From contig NZ_AP019749.1 in NCBI RefSeq assembly GCF_006740045.1, positions 1,941,001 through 2,005,000 of the forward strand: a stretch of 64,000 nt of DNA, read 5' to 3'. This document shows, one piece after another, positions 1 through 8,947 of the stretch; the stretch's first letter is position 1, and each line of letters begins with the position of its first letter. Below the pieces are notes generated by a model. It saw only the letters and a program-made list of their open reading frames with translations, was not told the origin of the DNA and did not search any database. The stretch is from Comamonas terrigena NBRC 13299 (lineage in GTDB: Bacteria > Pseudomonadota > Gammaproteobacteria > Burkholderiales > Burkholderiaceae_C). Made by a program: the position numbers and the translations under genes.

Positions 1-2
1 GT

Positions 3-1163
3 TCAACGCGGCTGCCACAACAGGTCGGCGCCGATCTGCCGCAGCTGGGCGCACCCGGTCTGGGCCATGGCCAGCTCCAGTTCGGAGCGCAGCAGGTACA
101 GCATGTGCGCCGTACCCAGCGTACCGGCCACCGCCAGGCTGTGCAGTTGCGGCCGGCCGATCAGCACGGCATTGGCGCCCAGTGCCAGGGCCTTGAGCAC
201 GTCGGTGCCCTGGCGGATGCCGCTGTCCAGCAGCAGCGGCAATTGCGGGCCGACGGCCTGGCGTACATCGGCCAGCACATCGATCGGGGAGACCGCCGCA
301 TCCAATACGCGTCCACCGTGGTTGGACACCACGATGGCATCGGCTCCCAGTGCCGCCGCCTGGCGTGCTGCGCGTGGCGACAGAATGCCTTTGACGATCA
401 GCGGCAGATGGGTGTGTGTGCGCAGCCATTCCAGATCGCTCCAGCGGGGTGCGCCGGTGGCCAGCGGTGTGCCAAACAGGATGTGATCGTCCATCAGGTC
501 GCCGGTCTGCTGTGGCTGTGGCATGCCGCGCAGATTGACGGCTTCCACGCCGGGGGGCAAGGGGTAGCCCGAGCGTTTGATGTTGGCGTCCACCGTCCAC
601 ACCAGGGCCTGGTAGCCGGCTGCTTCTGCGCGGCGTACCAGGGACAGCGTGTGCTGGCGGTCGGGCTGGCTGTAGAGCTGGAACCACAGCGGGGCCGTGC
701 GGCCCAGTTCCTGGGAAGCGGCGTTGGCCGCCTGGGCGATTTCTTCCAGCGTGTAGCTCGACAGGGTGCTGACCACCATGCCGGTGCGCATGGCCATGGC
801 TGCGCGCACGCTGGCAATTTCGCCTTCTGGGTGGGCCAGGCGGTGGTAGGCCACCGGAGCCAGCAGCACCGGCCAGTCGAAAGCCTGGCCCAGCAGTTGC
901 AGGTGGGTATGGGCCTGAGACAGGTCCGGCAAAGGCTCGGGCAGCAGGCGGATGCGATCCAGTGCCTGGCGGTTGTGTGCCAGGGCCTGGGCCTGGTCGC
1001 AGCCGCTTTCGATGTGCGCCCAGGCATGGGCTTCGATATGGTGGCGTGCCTGGCGCGCATAGTCGGCAAGGGCCCCGATACCGGAGGGGATGCGCGACAG
1101 CGCCGGCTGCACTGCCTGGCCCAGCGCGTTGAGCACGGGCGCTGCGGAAGGCGTGTCTGTCAT
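3..1163 (-). CDS. FMN-dependent alpha-hydroxy-acid oxidase/dehydrogenase (LldD/glycolate oxidase family)
   Basis: Flavoenzyme of the family that oxidises 2-hydroxy acids such as lactate or glycolate to 2-oxo acids. Seen: a 386-residue TIM-barrel protein with the family active-site block SNHGGR (residues 280-285, catalytic His282), Lys258 in LPLIVKGI, and the C-terminal phosphate-binding stretch [11 protein letters not shown] followed by [11 protein letters not shown] start it at the ATG that overlaps the stop of the upstream piuC-like gene (ATGA), which indicates translational coupling; a start four codons earlier is possible. The substrate cannot be read from the sequence. Co-transcription with PiuC suggests a link to iron-limited growth, but this is inference. 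Confidence 0.85.
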   Translation of the reverse strand: MTDTPSAAPVLNALGQAVQPALSRIPSGIGALADYARQARHHIEAHAWAHIESGCDQAQALAHNRQALDRIRLLPEPLPDLSQAHTHLQLLGQAFDWPVLLAPVAYHRLAHPEGEIASVRAAMAMRTGMVVSTLSSYTLEEIAQAANAASQELGRTAPLWFQLYSQPDRQHTLSLVRRAEAAGYQALVWTVDANIKRSGYPLPPGVEAVNLRGMPQPQQTGDLMDDHILFGTPLATGAPRWSDLEWLRTHTHLPLIVKGILSPRAARQAAALGADAIVVSNHGGRVLDAAVSPIDVLADVRQAVGPQLPLLLDSGIRQGTDVLKALALGANAVLIGRPQLHSLAVAGTLGTAHMLYLLRSELELAMAQTGCAQLRQIGADLLWQPR

Positions 1164-1840
1164 GCTTCGGACCACATGCGCAGCAGGTTGTGGTAGGTGC
1201 CGGAAAGCGTGGACAGACGGGGGTGCGCAGGCAGTTCGCTGCTGAGCTGCTGGATGGACTGGTCCAGATCGAACAGCAGGCGGCGCTGTTCGGCCGACTT
1301 GATCAGGCTCTGGGTCCAGAAGAACGAGGCATAGCGCGTGCCGCGCGTGACCGGGTTCACGCGGTGCAGACTGGTGCCGGGGTAGACGATGGCGTCACCT
1401 GCAGCGAGCTTGACGGTCTGCTGGCCGAAGGTGTCTTCCACGACCAGCTCGCCGCCTTCATATTCCTCCGGCTCGCTGAAGAACACGGTGGTTGACACAT
1501 CGGTGCGCACCTTGATGGCCGTGCCGGGGATGGTGAACAGGGCATTGTCGATGTGGTTGCCGTAGGTGCCGCCGCCTTCATAGCGGTTGAAGCGCGGCGG
1601 CAGCACCTTGCTGGGCAGGGCGGCGGACAGATACAGCGGATGGTGGCCCAGGCGGTCCAGGATCAGACTGCCCAGGGTCTTGCCCGTGGCACTGTCCAGC
1701 GGCAGCTGCAGATTGTTTTTGACTTGGGCGGCCAGGAAGCCGGCGGTGGTGCGGCCATCCTGCCAATCGGCTTGTTCAAGCGCTTGGCGGCATTGGCGCA
1801 CATCTTCGGCGGACAGCAGGGCGGGAATACGCAGCAGCAT
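1160..1840 (-). CDS. piuC: PKHD-type Fe(II)/2-oxoglutarate hydroxylase, PiuC/YbiX family
   Basis: Non-haem iron dioxygenase of 226 residues. The jelly-roll ligands are visible: HxD at His96/Asp98 (GNHIDNA), the distal His159 (SLHRVNPV) and Arg169 for 2-oxoglutarate. Family members sit beside catecholate siderophore receptors (PiuA/Fiu) and are induced by iron starvation; the substrate in the family is not settled. Here it lies downstream of a TonB receptor on the same strand and its stop overlaps the following oxidase start. A terminator lies between the receptor and this gene, so it may depend on read-through or have its own promoter in the 54 bp before its start. Confidence 0.93.
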   Translation of the reverse strand: MLLRIPALLSAEDVRQCRQALEQADWQDGRTTAGFLAAQVKNNLQLPLDSATGKTLGSLILDRLGHHPLYLSAALPSKVLPPRFNRYEGGGTYGNHIDNALFTIPGTAIKVRTDVSTTVFFSEPEEYEGGELVVEDTFGQQTVKLAAGDAIVYPGTSLHRVNPVTRGTRYASFFWTQSLIKSAEQRRLLFDLDQSIQQLSSELPAHPRLSTLSGTYHNLLRMWSEA

Positions 1841-1893
1841 GGCAGGAATAATCCTTCAAGACGGGACAGGGTACAGGCCGTAAGTGTGAATGC

Positions 1894-1927
1894 AAAAAGC
1901 CCCGTGGGCATGGTGGTCCACGGGGCT
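1894..1927 (-). terminator. Rho-independent terminator after the TonB receptor
   Basis: On the minus strand a 10-bp GC-rich stem (AGCCCCGTGG paired with CCACGGGGCT) is followed by a run of five T. It lies 48 bp past the receptor stop and 54 bp before piuC. Confidence 0.8.
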
Positions 1928-1974
1928 GTGACGCTGGCCTGCGCTACATCAAGTGCGCAGGCGGGTCAGGGGGC

Positions 1975-4236
1975 TCAGTACGTGAACTTGAGCGAAGCCA
2001 CGGCAGAGCGGCCAGCCGCAATGTTGGCGTAGTGGGGCGAGCGCACGCCGCTGTAGTACACCTTGTCGCCCAGGTTGTACAGGTTCAGCTGGAATGCCAG
2101 GTTGCGGTTGATCTGGTAGCCCAGCATGGCGTCATAACGCGAGTAGCCGCTGACGCCCTTGGTCACGATGCCGCCACCAGGAGCGGTCGACAGGGCATAG
2201 CTGGCGTTGACGCTGCTTTGTGCATACACACCCAGACCCAGGGTCAGCTTGTCCGTGGGCTTGTAGCTGGTCCACAGGCTGAAGCTGTGCTTGGGGGTGT
2301 TGGGGAAGGCTTGGCCGTTGGCGGCATTGCCTGCACCCATGTCCTTTTGTTCGCTATCCATGTAGGTATAGCCGCCAAAGACGCTCAGGTTGCGCAGGAT
2401 CTGGCCGGTAAAGCCCAGTTCAATGCCGTTGACCACCTTGCTGCCGGCCATGTAGTCCACGCCACCTTCGGTGATGCGAGCATTGGTCACTTCATTGCGG
2501 AAGACTGCGGCGGTCAGGCCCAGCTTCTTGTCCAGCAGATCCCACTTGGTACCCAGTTCCATGGAACGGGTCTTTTCGGGCTTCATGTCGGCTGCCCTGG
2601 CAGTCGTCATGACCATGTCTTCATTGGCATTGCCCAGAGCATTGCCCACAGGGCGGGTGGAAGTGCCGATGTTGGCGTAGATGCTGCCATTGGGTGCCGG
2701 CTTGTAGACCAGGCCCAACTGGTAGTTGAACAGGGTGTCGGAACGCGAGATGTCGTAGGCCGGGTAGGTGTTCGGCGCACGGCCACCGGCAGGGCCCGAA
2801 GCCGAGGTCTTGTAGTGGTCGGCACGCAGGCCCAGGTTCAGCAGCCACTGCTCATTGAACTTCAGCGTGTCGAAGCCATACAGGGCGATGGTGTCGACCT
2901 GGTTGGTCGTGGCTTGTGCTGGCAGGCTCCAGGCGAATGTCCAGGGGGCATTGGCACCGCTGGGGTTGCTCAAGGTGGTGCACCATGGGGCGACCGCCGA
3001 GGTGCAGGTACCGCCGCTTTGGATGGCGGCAGAACGGACTTCGGCTTTTTCCTTGGACAGTTCCAGGCCCAGTGCAAAGCTGTGGCCCACGGAGCCCGTC
3101 TGGGCTTTGCCCGTCAGCTCGGTCACGTTCTGCAGGGTAGTGGTTTCCGAAACGCGTGCGTTGCCGCGGCGCCAGACATAGCCATTGATGGCATTGCCCT
3201 TGCTGTCGTCGGGCTGCGTCCAGATGTAGTCCTGGTCGGTCTTGCTGTAGCGCAGGCTGTTGCGGATCTTGTTGGTGTCGGTGAACTTGTGTTCCACGGT
3301 GGCCGTGAACAGGTCGCTCGTTTCTTTTTCGTAGTCACGGTGGGTCAGGCCGTACCAGTTGGCGCGGTCATTGCCATAGGTGGGGCGCACCGTGCTGCCA
3401 CCAGGCAGTTTGGCCATGGCCGTGTTGCTGTAGAGGTAAGGCACGCCACCGTCGGGAATATTGTCTGTCTTGAGGTGTTGCCAGGACAGCGTGACTTCGG
3501 TGGGCGTGCCCATGCCGAAGGTCACGGTAGGAGCAATGCCCCAGCGCTTGTTTTGAGGACCATCGCGGCCGGGAATGTCGGCGTCATGGGCCATGGCGTT
3601 CAGGCGGAAACCGGTGGTTTCACCCAACTTGCGGTTCAGGTCCAGCGTGGCGCGCTTGTAGTTGTCGGTGCCCAGGCCCACATCGCCAGCGACGAAGTTG
3701 TCGTTCTTGGCTTTCTTGGTGGTCAGGTTGATGGAGCCACCCGCACCGCCACGACCGGCGTAGGCCGAGTCAGCGCCCTTGATGACTTCCACCGATTCCA
3801 GGTTGAACACTTCGCGGGTGCCGGCGGCGATGTCACGCATGCCGTCCACGAAGGTGCTGGCCTGGGAGTCCATGCCGCGGATGAAGGGCTGGTCACCGGA
3901 GGGGTTGCCGCCTTCGCCATTGCCGAAGGTGATGCCGGGGGTGGACTTCAGCGCATCTTTCAGGCTGGTGGCGCCGGTTTGCTTGATGATCTCTTCGCCG
4001 ATCACCTGCACGGTCTTGGGGGTGTCCACCAAGGGGGCCGTGAACTTGCCCTGGGGCGAAGTCTGGGGGTTGAAGGGAGCGTCGGCCGTGGCGTTCACCT
4101 GCACGGAAGGCAGGGTGACTTCTTGCTGGGCCAGCGCGTTGCCGCCCATCAGGCACAGGCCAGCAGCGACCACGATCTGCGTGAGCTCGCAGTGCAGTGC
4201 GTTGATGTCTGTAGGTGTGTTTTTGAGTGTAGACAT
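1975..4236 (-). CDS. TonB-dependent siderophore receptor (catecholate type, Fiu/PiuA-like)
   Basis: Outer-membrane gated channel for ferric siderophores, 753 residues. Seen: an N-terminal export signal ending near GGNALAQQ, a TonB-box region, then the plug domain (residues about 60-165, with TPKTVQVIGEEIIKQTGA and the GRGGAGGSINL end), then a 22-strand-type barrel finishing with the terminal aromatic signature SLKFTY. The signal peptide has an unusually long hydrophilic start (MSTLKNTPTDINALHCEL), so the true start could be different, but no better ATG is seen. A Fur-like site lies upstream and a strong terminator downstream. The neighbouring piuC supports a catecholate-type ligand; the exact siderophore is unknown. 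Confidence 0.93.
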   Translation of the reverse strand: MSTLKNTPTDINALHCELTQIVVAAGLCLMGGNALAQQEVTLPSVQVNATADAPFNPQTSPQGKFTAPLVDTPKTVQVIGEEIIKQTGATSLKDALKSTPGITFGNGEGGNPSGDQPFIRGMDSQASTFVDGMRDIAAGTREVFNLESVEVIKGADSAYAGRGGAGGSINLTTKKAKNDNFVAGDVGLGTDNYKRATLDLNRKLGETTGFRLNAMAHDADIPGRDGPQNKRWGIAPTVTFGMGTPTEVTLSWQHLKTDNIPDGGVPYLYSNTAMAKLPGGSTVRPTYGNDRANWYGLTHRDYEKETSDLFTATVEHKFTDTNKIRNSLRYSKTDQDYIWTQPDDSKGNAINGYVWRRGNARVSETTTLQNVTELTGKAQTGSVGHSFALGLELSKEKAEVRSAAIQSGGTCTSAVAPWCTTLSNPSGANAPWTFAWSLPAQATTNQVDTIALYGFDTLKFNEQWLLNLGLRADHYKTSASGPAGGRAPNTYPAYDISRSDTLFNYQLGLVYKPAPNGSIYANIGTSTRPVGNALGNANEDMVMTTARAADMKPEKTRSMELGTKWDLLDKKLGLTAAVFRNEVTNARITEGGVDYMAGSKVVNGIELGFTGQILRNLSVFGGYTYMDSEQKDMGAGNAANGQAFPNTPKHSFSLWTSYKPTDKLTLGLGVYAQSSVNASYALSTAPGGGIVTKGVSGYSRYDAMLGYQINRNLAFQLNLYNLGDKVYYSGVRSPHYANIAAGRSAVASLKFTY

Positions 4237-4301
4237 GTGAGCAAAGGTAGAGAAAATCCGGTCTCGGGTCGGCCCGAGGACGCTGGATTTTAGACACTAC
4301 T

Positions 4302-4320
4302 GATAATTGTTCTCACTACT
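4302..4320. promoter_or_regulatory. Fur-like operator upstream of the TonB receptor
   Basis: GATAATTGTTCTCACTACT matches the 19-bp GATAATGATAATCATTATC Fur consensus at about 12 positions, including an intact first GATAAT. It lies about 70 bp before the receptor start, where iron-repressed promoters carry Fur boxes. Confidence 0.55.
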
Positions 4321-4564
4321 ATTGCTGGGTTTGGAATGTAAACCTGATGTTTGTTGCCACTCTGCAACAAATGGCGGAAAAGCAGACTGCGATCCGGCTG
4401 GGGTTGGTGCTTGCTTTCTTTGTGAGTTAAGTCACACGGCGCTGCATGGAGCAGCGGCTGAGTACGCCGCATGACACGGTATGACAGACAGGGGTAAAAC
4501 CATCACAGATCGCTGGGCACGGACGGGCCGGTGGGCGGTGGACGCACGGGGGCGCGCCAGACGC

Positions 4565-4591
4565 AAAAAAGCCGGCACAAGGCCGGCTTTT
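4565..4591 (-). terminator. Rho-independent terminator of the SWIB gene
   Basis: Minus-strand hairpin GCCGGC..GCCGGC followed by six T, 21 bp past the SWIB-domain gene stop. The A-run on the other side makes it symmetrical, so it may also serve plus-strand transcripts. Confidence 0.8.
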
Positions 4592-4611
4592 CGAATCCAG
4601 TGAAGGACGCT

Positions 4612-4911
4612 TTATTTGACGTGCTTGCCGATCAGGCCTGCCATCTCGAACATGGAGACTTGGGGCTTGCCGAAGACTTCCTTGAGCTTGGCGTCGGCGT
4701 TGATCATGCGCTTGTTGGCAGCGTCTTGCAGGTTGTTGGCCTTGATGTAGACCCACAGCTTGCTGATGATTTCGGTGCGTGGCAGGGGAGTGGAACCGAC
4801 CACGGCAGCCAGAGCGGCGCTGGGGGTCAGGGGTTTCATGAAGGCTGCGTTAGGGGTGCGCTTTTTTGCAGGTGCTGCCGGTGCAGCGGTTGCCTTCTTT
4901 GCAGTTGCCAT
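4612..4911 (-). CDS. SWIB/MDM2-domain protein with a basic Ala/Lys/Pro-rich tail
   Basis: Small protein of 99 residues. Residues 1-20 are a histone-tail-like ATAKKATAAPAAPAKK segment. Residues about 25-99 form a SWIB/MDM2 fold (LTPSAALAAVVGSTPLPRTEII, KLWVYIKANNLQD, the ADAKLKEVFGK helix). In eukaryotes this domain belongs to chromatin-remodelling complexes; bacterial stand-alone copies are common in betaproteobacteria and chlamydiae and are presumed nucleoid-associated, with no firm role known to me. I start at the second ATG because it is preceded by AAGGA at 8-9 bp; the open frame extends 20 codons further upstream without such a site. Confidence 0.85.
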   Translation of the reverse strand: MATAKKATAAPAAPAKKRTPNAAFMKPLTPSAALAAVVGSTPLPRTEIISKLWVYIKANNLQDAANKRMINADAKLKEVFGKPQVSMFEMAGLIGKHVK

Positions 4912-5441
4912 GGTTGCTTGTCCTTGTTGAGGAAGTGTGGTTCTCTTCGCCACGCTGCGGTCTTGCAGCAAGGCATCAGCAAATCCTACTGGGAAAATTT
5001 GCCCATTCCAAGCTGACTGGCCCCTTTTTTTGCCTCGAATTGTTGTGCAACGTCACTTTTGGCGGGTTTCCGGCACTGGCGGCACGCCCGAATGGTTGTT
5101 CAGGACGCCATGGCGACAAAAAAGCGGTGGCGGCTGCGCTAGCTTACGGAGGCAATTTCCAGGGGCGAAGGGCAGCGCTGGCGGCCCAGGAAGAGGTGGC
5201 TGGCGGACATCTGTGGAAGACTGTGGCCTGTGTTGTCGGGAGCCTGTCAGCGGCTGCCGGGATGATAGGGCTGCCCCTCCCGGTGGCTTGCACGTGCTGC
5301 CTGCGATCTGCCGTCGGCTGTCGTTTGCCGGCTTGCGTGTGGTCGCATGCTGCCCCTCTGTCAAGGGCCTCGGCGCCAACGCCGGGATCCGCCATCACGG
5401 GCGGCCCTACGGGTGATGACTATTGTTTTGGAGCTTTTTTC
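4912..5441. other. Intergenic region without a recognisable gene
   Basis: About 530 bp between the divergent SWIB gene and the RraA-like gene. Open frames exist on both strands, but their translations (Cys-, Arg- and Pro-rich) match no family I know and lack a convincing ribosome site. It probably contains the two promoters. I see no repeat or hairpin of note. Confidence 0.5.
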
Positions 5442-5966
5442 ATGCGCACTGCCTCTGCCCACGGTCCTCAGGTTGCCACCTGCGATCTGTGCGATGTGTA
5501 CAAGAACGACGAATCCGGCCAGTTCCGGGTGCTGCCGCCGGTCTTCCCCAGCTTTGGCGGGGTGGAGTCCTTTGCCGGCCCGGCCTTCACGGTGAAGTGC
5601 TTTGAAGACAACAGCCTGGTCAAGGCGGCGGTCGACTCCCCGGGCCAGGGCCGGGTGTTGGTGGTGGATGGAGGCGGCTCGGTGCGCCGTGCGCTGGTGG
5701 GCGGCAATCTGGCAGCAGCAGCCGCCCGCAACGGCTGGGCGGGGGTGGTGGTGTATGGTGCCGTGCGTGATGTGGCCGAGTTGCGTGCCGCCGCCGTGGG
5801 CATACGCGCGCTGGCGCTGATGCCGCTGCCCACGGAAAAGCGCAACGAAGGCCAGTCCGGCGTGGCCGTGCAACTGGCCGGGGTGACGGTGCGTCCCGGG
5901 GACTGGGTGTATGCCGATGCCGATGGCGTGGTAGTGGCCGACCGGGCAATTCACCCCGGAGCCTGA
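5442..5966 (+). CDS. rraA: RraA-like protein (RNase E inhibitor RraA / HMG aldolase fold)
   Basis: 174-residue member of the RraA family. Proteins of this fold act either as inhibitors of RNase E or as class II 4-hydroxy-4-methyl-2-oxoglutarate/oxaloacetate aldolases; the two activities cannot be told apart here. Seen: the N-terminal TCDLCDVY motif, the FAGPAFTVKC strand, the core VVDGGGSVRRALVGGNLAAAAA and the adjacent GVVVYGAVRDVAEL loop that binds metal and ligand, then WVYADADGVVVA near the end. I start at the ATG preceded by GGAG at 8-9 bp, giving the usual family length; the open frame upstream is much longer but not family-like. It appears to be transcribed alone. Confidence 0.88.
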   Translation: MRTASAHGPQVATCDLCDVYKNDESGQFRVLPPVFPSFGGVESFAGPAFTVKCFEDNSLVKAAVDSPGQGRVLVVDGGGSVRRALVGGNLAAAAARNGWAGVVVYGAVRDVAELRAAAVGIRALALMPLPTEKRNEGQSGVAVQLAGVTVRPGDWVYADADGVVVADRAIHPGA

Positions 5967-6085
5967 GCGTTCCGTCGCGGCGGCGTCCTGCGGGGCGCAT
6001 GACGCTGGCGGTTGCTGGCGTCTCCTGCAAAGATGCCGAAGAGGTATCTGGGGGCGCCAGAGTGACAGATATTGCCCCTGGCGCT

Positions 6086-7651
6086 TCAGGCCGCGCGGTG
6101 TGCCACCCGCTGCAGCGGCAGCGACAAGGTCGCGACCAATCCCGGTGCGTCCGGAGCCAGGTGCAACTGGCCGCCAACGCTTTCGGCGATGCGCTGCACG
6201 ATGGTCAGGCCCAGGCCGCTGCCCTGGGTGGCTGATGTCTTGCGCCAAAAGCGCTGCAGGGCCTGGGCGCATTCCTCGGCGCTCAATCCAGGGCCATGGT
6301 CCCGCACCTGGATCTGCAAGGTGGCGGTGGCCGTGCTGGCACAGGCCTCCACCCCTGTCGTGCCCGCCGTTCCGTGGCTTGTTGTGCCATGGGCCGGGTC
6401 GAGCCCTTCATCAACGCCATCGGTATCGCCAGCTGTACCCGTGCCGGCAGGCTGCAGGCTCAGTTGCAGGGTGATGGGTTGCTCGCCCAGGTGGTGGCGC
6501 AGGGCGTTGTCTACCAGGTTGGTGACGGCGCAGGTCAGCAGGGCGGGGGCCAGCGGCAGCTCCCAGTCGTGCAGTGCGGCGGGTTCCAGGTCGGTCTGCA
6601 GCCTGGGCGTGGGGGTGTCGCCCTTGTTGGCGCGCTGCAGCGATTGGCGGCAGGCCAGGTGCAGGGCCTCGGCGATGGCAGTACCCTCCGTGCTGGGGGG
6701 CGTGCCGGTGCTGGCGCTTTCCACGCGGGCCAGTTGCAGCAGCTGTTCCAGTGTGGCGTGCATGTGGTCAATGCCTTCACTGGCCTGCTTCAGAGCCTGG
6801 CTGGCGGGGTTGCCCGGGCTGCCTGGGCCGGGTGGTGCGTGGCGTTCCAGCACCAGCTGTGCCACCTGCACATGGGTTTTGATGGCGGTCAGCGGGGTGC
6901 GCAGCTCGTGGGCGGCGTCGGCCGTCCAGCGGCGCTCGTGCTCGATGGCGCGGTTCATGCGGCCCAGCAATTGGTTCAGGCTGCCCACCAGCGGGGCCAG
7001 CTCGGCCGTGTCCTGGCCGGTCTGCACGGGCGAAGGGTCCTGGGGTGGGCGGTGCTGCAGCTCTTCCCCCAGGCGGTGCAGCGGCTCCAGACCCAGGGTG
7101 CAGATCCACCAGGTCAGCAGCACCACGCCGGCCAGGGCCAGCACAAAGGGCACCACCAGGGTATAGACAAAGGATTGCACCAGCTGTTCGCGCACGTCCA
7201 GCCGGTCGGCGGTGGCAATGCGGATGCCGTTTTCCTCCAGCACATAGGTGCGCCAGGATTTACCGCCTTTTTCAATGCTGCCAAAGCCGGAGCGGGTGAG
7301 CGGGGTGAAGTCGGGGCTGTTGCTGGTCTTGGCCAGCGGCAGGATGTCCACCTCGCTGCGCACCAGGCTGACCTCGCAGGCCACGCCGTCGCGGGCAATT
7401 ACCGACAGCAGGGCGTTGTTAGCGGGTGTGATGGCATCCACCTGCGCCGGCTGGAACTGGTGGACGATGCCCGACACCATGCGGGCGCTGGCGATCAGCC
7501 GGTCGTCCAGCATGGTGCGCAGCTCACGCTGCATGGTGGGAAACATCCAGGCCGCCACGCTGCCCCACAGCACGCACAGCGTCAGGCTCAGTCCCAGCAC
7601 CAGGCGCAGGCGCAGGCTGGTGGGGGCCGGGGAGCGGCGCAACAGTTTCAT
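6086..7651 (-). CDS. Sensor histidine kinase, QseC/TctE-like
   Basis: Inner-membrane sensor kinase of 521 residues, second gene of a regulator-kinase operon. Seen in order: a basic N-terminus and first membrane helix (about 15-37), a periplasmic sensor of about 120 residues, a second helix (VVPFVLALAGVVLLTWWI), a HAMP-like linker, the phospho-acceptor H-box DAAHELRTPLTAIKTH, and the ATPase domain with N-box NLVDNALRHH and G-boxes DHGPGL and GSGLGLTI. Domain order and short periplasmic part fit the QseC/TctE group. The stimulus is not evident and no obvious target gene flanks the pair. Confidence 0.92.
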   Translation of the reverse strand: MKLLRRSPAPTSLRLRLVLGLSLTLCVLWGSVAAWMFPTMQRELRTMLDDRLIASARMVSGIVHQFQPAQVDAITPANNALLSVIARDGVACEVSLVRSEVDILPLAKTSNSPDFTPLTRSGFGSIEKGGKSWRTYVLEENGIRIATADRLDVREQLVQSFVYTLVVPFVLALAGVVLLTWWICTLGLEPLHRLGEELQHRPPQDPSPVQTGQDTAELAPLVGSLNQLLGRMNRAIEHERRWTADAAHELRTPLTAIKTHVQVAQLVLERHAPPGPGSPGNPASQALKQASEGIDHMHATLEQLLQLARVESASTGTPPSTEGTAIAEALHLACRQSLQRANKGDTPTPRLQTDLEPAALHDWELPLAPALLTCAVTNLVDNALRHHLGEQPITLQLSLQPAGTGTAGDTDGVDEGLDPAHGTTSHGTAGTTGVEACASTATATLQIQVRDHGPGLSAEECAQALQRFWRKTSATQGSGLGLTIVQRIAESVGGQLHLAPDAPGLVATLSLPLQRVAHRAA

Positions 7652-7660
7652 GCCGGATCT

Positions 7661-8338
7661 TCAGAGACCGGGCTGGCAGTAGCGCGCGCCCAGCCGAAAG
7701 CCGATGCCGCGCACGGTGTCGATGATGTCGCTGCCCAGTTTCTTGCGCAGATGGTGCACATGCACATTCACCGTGTTGCTGCCCACATCCAGGTCAAAGC
7801 CGTACAGGCTGTCGTGCAGCTGGGCCAGGTTCAGAACCCGGCCTCGGGATTGCAGCAGCGCCGCCAGCAGCGCCCATTCGCGGCGGGACAGCTCCACCAG
7901 CTGACCGTTGCGCCAGACCTCTCCGGTGCCGGTGTTGACCTGGCAGTCGCCCAGCGCCATCAGATCGGTGGCACGGCCGCCGGCCCGGCGCAGCAGGGCG
8001 TGCAGTCGCAGCACCAGCTCCTGCAGGTCGAAGGGCTTGGTCAGGTAGTCGTCGGTGCCGGTCTGAAAGCCGGCCACCTTGTCTTCGATGGTGCCGCGCG
8101 CAGTCAGTATCAGCACCGGCAGCTGCAGGCCGGCGGCGCGCCAGCTGCGCAGCAGGGCCAGGCCGTCACCGTCGGGAAGGCCCAGGTCCAGCACGCAGGC
8201 GTCGAAATGGCCGGCGGTCAGATGGCGGTCGGCCAGGGCCAGATTGAGGGCAATGTCGCAGGCAAAGCCGTGCAGCTCCAATCCGGCCTTGATGCCACTG
8301 GCCACCAGGCTGTTGTCTTCCACGATCAGTATGTGCAT
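7661..8338 (-). CDS. OmpR/PhoB-family response regulator, QseB/TctD-like
   Basis: 225-residue DNA-binding regulator. The receiver domain shows the acidic pocket (VEDN near the start), the phospho-acceptor Asp in VLDLGLPDGDGL, the Thr in LILTARG and the conserved Lys in YLTKPFDL. The C-terminal winged helix has LSRREWALLAALLQ and the recognition region NTVNVHVHHLRKKLG, ending in RGIGFRLG. It starts at the ATG of MHILIVEDN, discarding ten upstream codons not conserved in the family. The partner kinase follows 9 bp downstream, so the pair is one operon. Confidence 0.93.
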   Translation of the reverse strand: MHILIVEDNSLVASGIKAGLELHGFACDIALNLALADRHLTAGHFDACVLDLGLPDGDGLALLRSWRAAGLQLPVLILTARGTIEDKVAGFQTGTDDYLTKPFDLQELVLRLHALLRRAGGRATDLMALGDCQVNTGTGEVWRNGQLVELSRREWALLAALLQSRGRVLNLAQLHDSLYGFDLDVGSNTVNVHVHHLRKKLGSDIIDTVRGIGFRLGARYCQPGL

Positions 8339-8598
8339 GCCGCTGCCCCTGCGCGCCCGCGCGCACAAAAAAACCAGTGATTCTATAAATGCAGGGTTAT
8401 CGCAGTATTAAGGGCGGGGTGCGGGGGCGGGATGTGGAAGCGAGTTAAGTGGCCGGTGCGGTGGCGCCCTTGCTGCTACACCCTGCAGCAATTGCAGGCG
8501 GCGGCAGCCTTGTCATCTTCCAAACTGTCCGCATGTGAAGGACGGGTTGCGTGGCATGTCGCTGCGGGACCGTCTGCCGGGGGAAAGAAAGGTCTGCC

Positions 8599-8895
8599 AT
8601 GTGGAAGCTGGGTCGTCTGCTGTCGGTGTTTCGCAAGGAGCTGCGGCTCGCCTGGGCGGTGCTGCGGGATCCGCGTGCGCCCAAGGCTGCCAAGCTGGCC
8701 ACGGTGCTGGCAGCGTTGTACGTGGTCAGTCCTGTGGATTTTGTATCGGACTTCATCCCCGTCCTAGGCTGGCTGGATGACGGTGTGATCGCCTATCTGC
8801 TGCTGCAGCTGGCCTTCAAGTTCCTGCCGCCCGAGCTGCTGGCCACGCTGCGGGCCCGGGTGGGGCAGCGCAGCCCCGGCAAGGCCACGCCCTGA
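8599..8895 (+). CDS. YkvA/DUF1232-family small membrane protein
   Basis: 98-residue protein of the DUF1232 family. Residues 32-73 contain the hallmark KLATVLAALYVVSPVDFVSDFIPVLGWLDD, an amphipathic/membrane segment shared by all YkvA-like proteins, followed by an Ala/Leu-rich helix. Start chosen at MWKLGRLL, 16 codons inside the open frame, because it follows a purine-rich GAAAGAAAGG stretch and fits the family length. Function is unknown; members are thought to be inner-membrane associated. It is transcribed divergently from the regulator-kinase pair. Confidence 0.8.
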   Translation: MWKLGRLLSVFRKELRLAWAVLRDPRAPKAAKLATVLAALYVVSPVDFVSDFIPVLGWLDDGVIAYLLLQLAFKFLPPELLATLRARVGQRSPGKATP

Positions 8896-8947
8896 GGCCA
8901 GGCGGCGCGTGCCTGCGCCCCCCTGGTGTTCCGCTTTATCGACGTGA

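Noticed and set aside
2032-4293. A 753-codon plus-strand open frame antisense to the TonB receptor
   Set aside because: Composition is a mirror of the receptor codons (Gly/Val/His-rich) and no motif is present.
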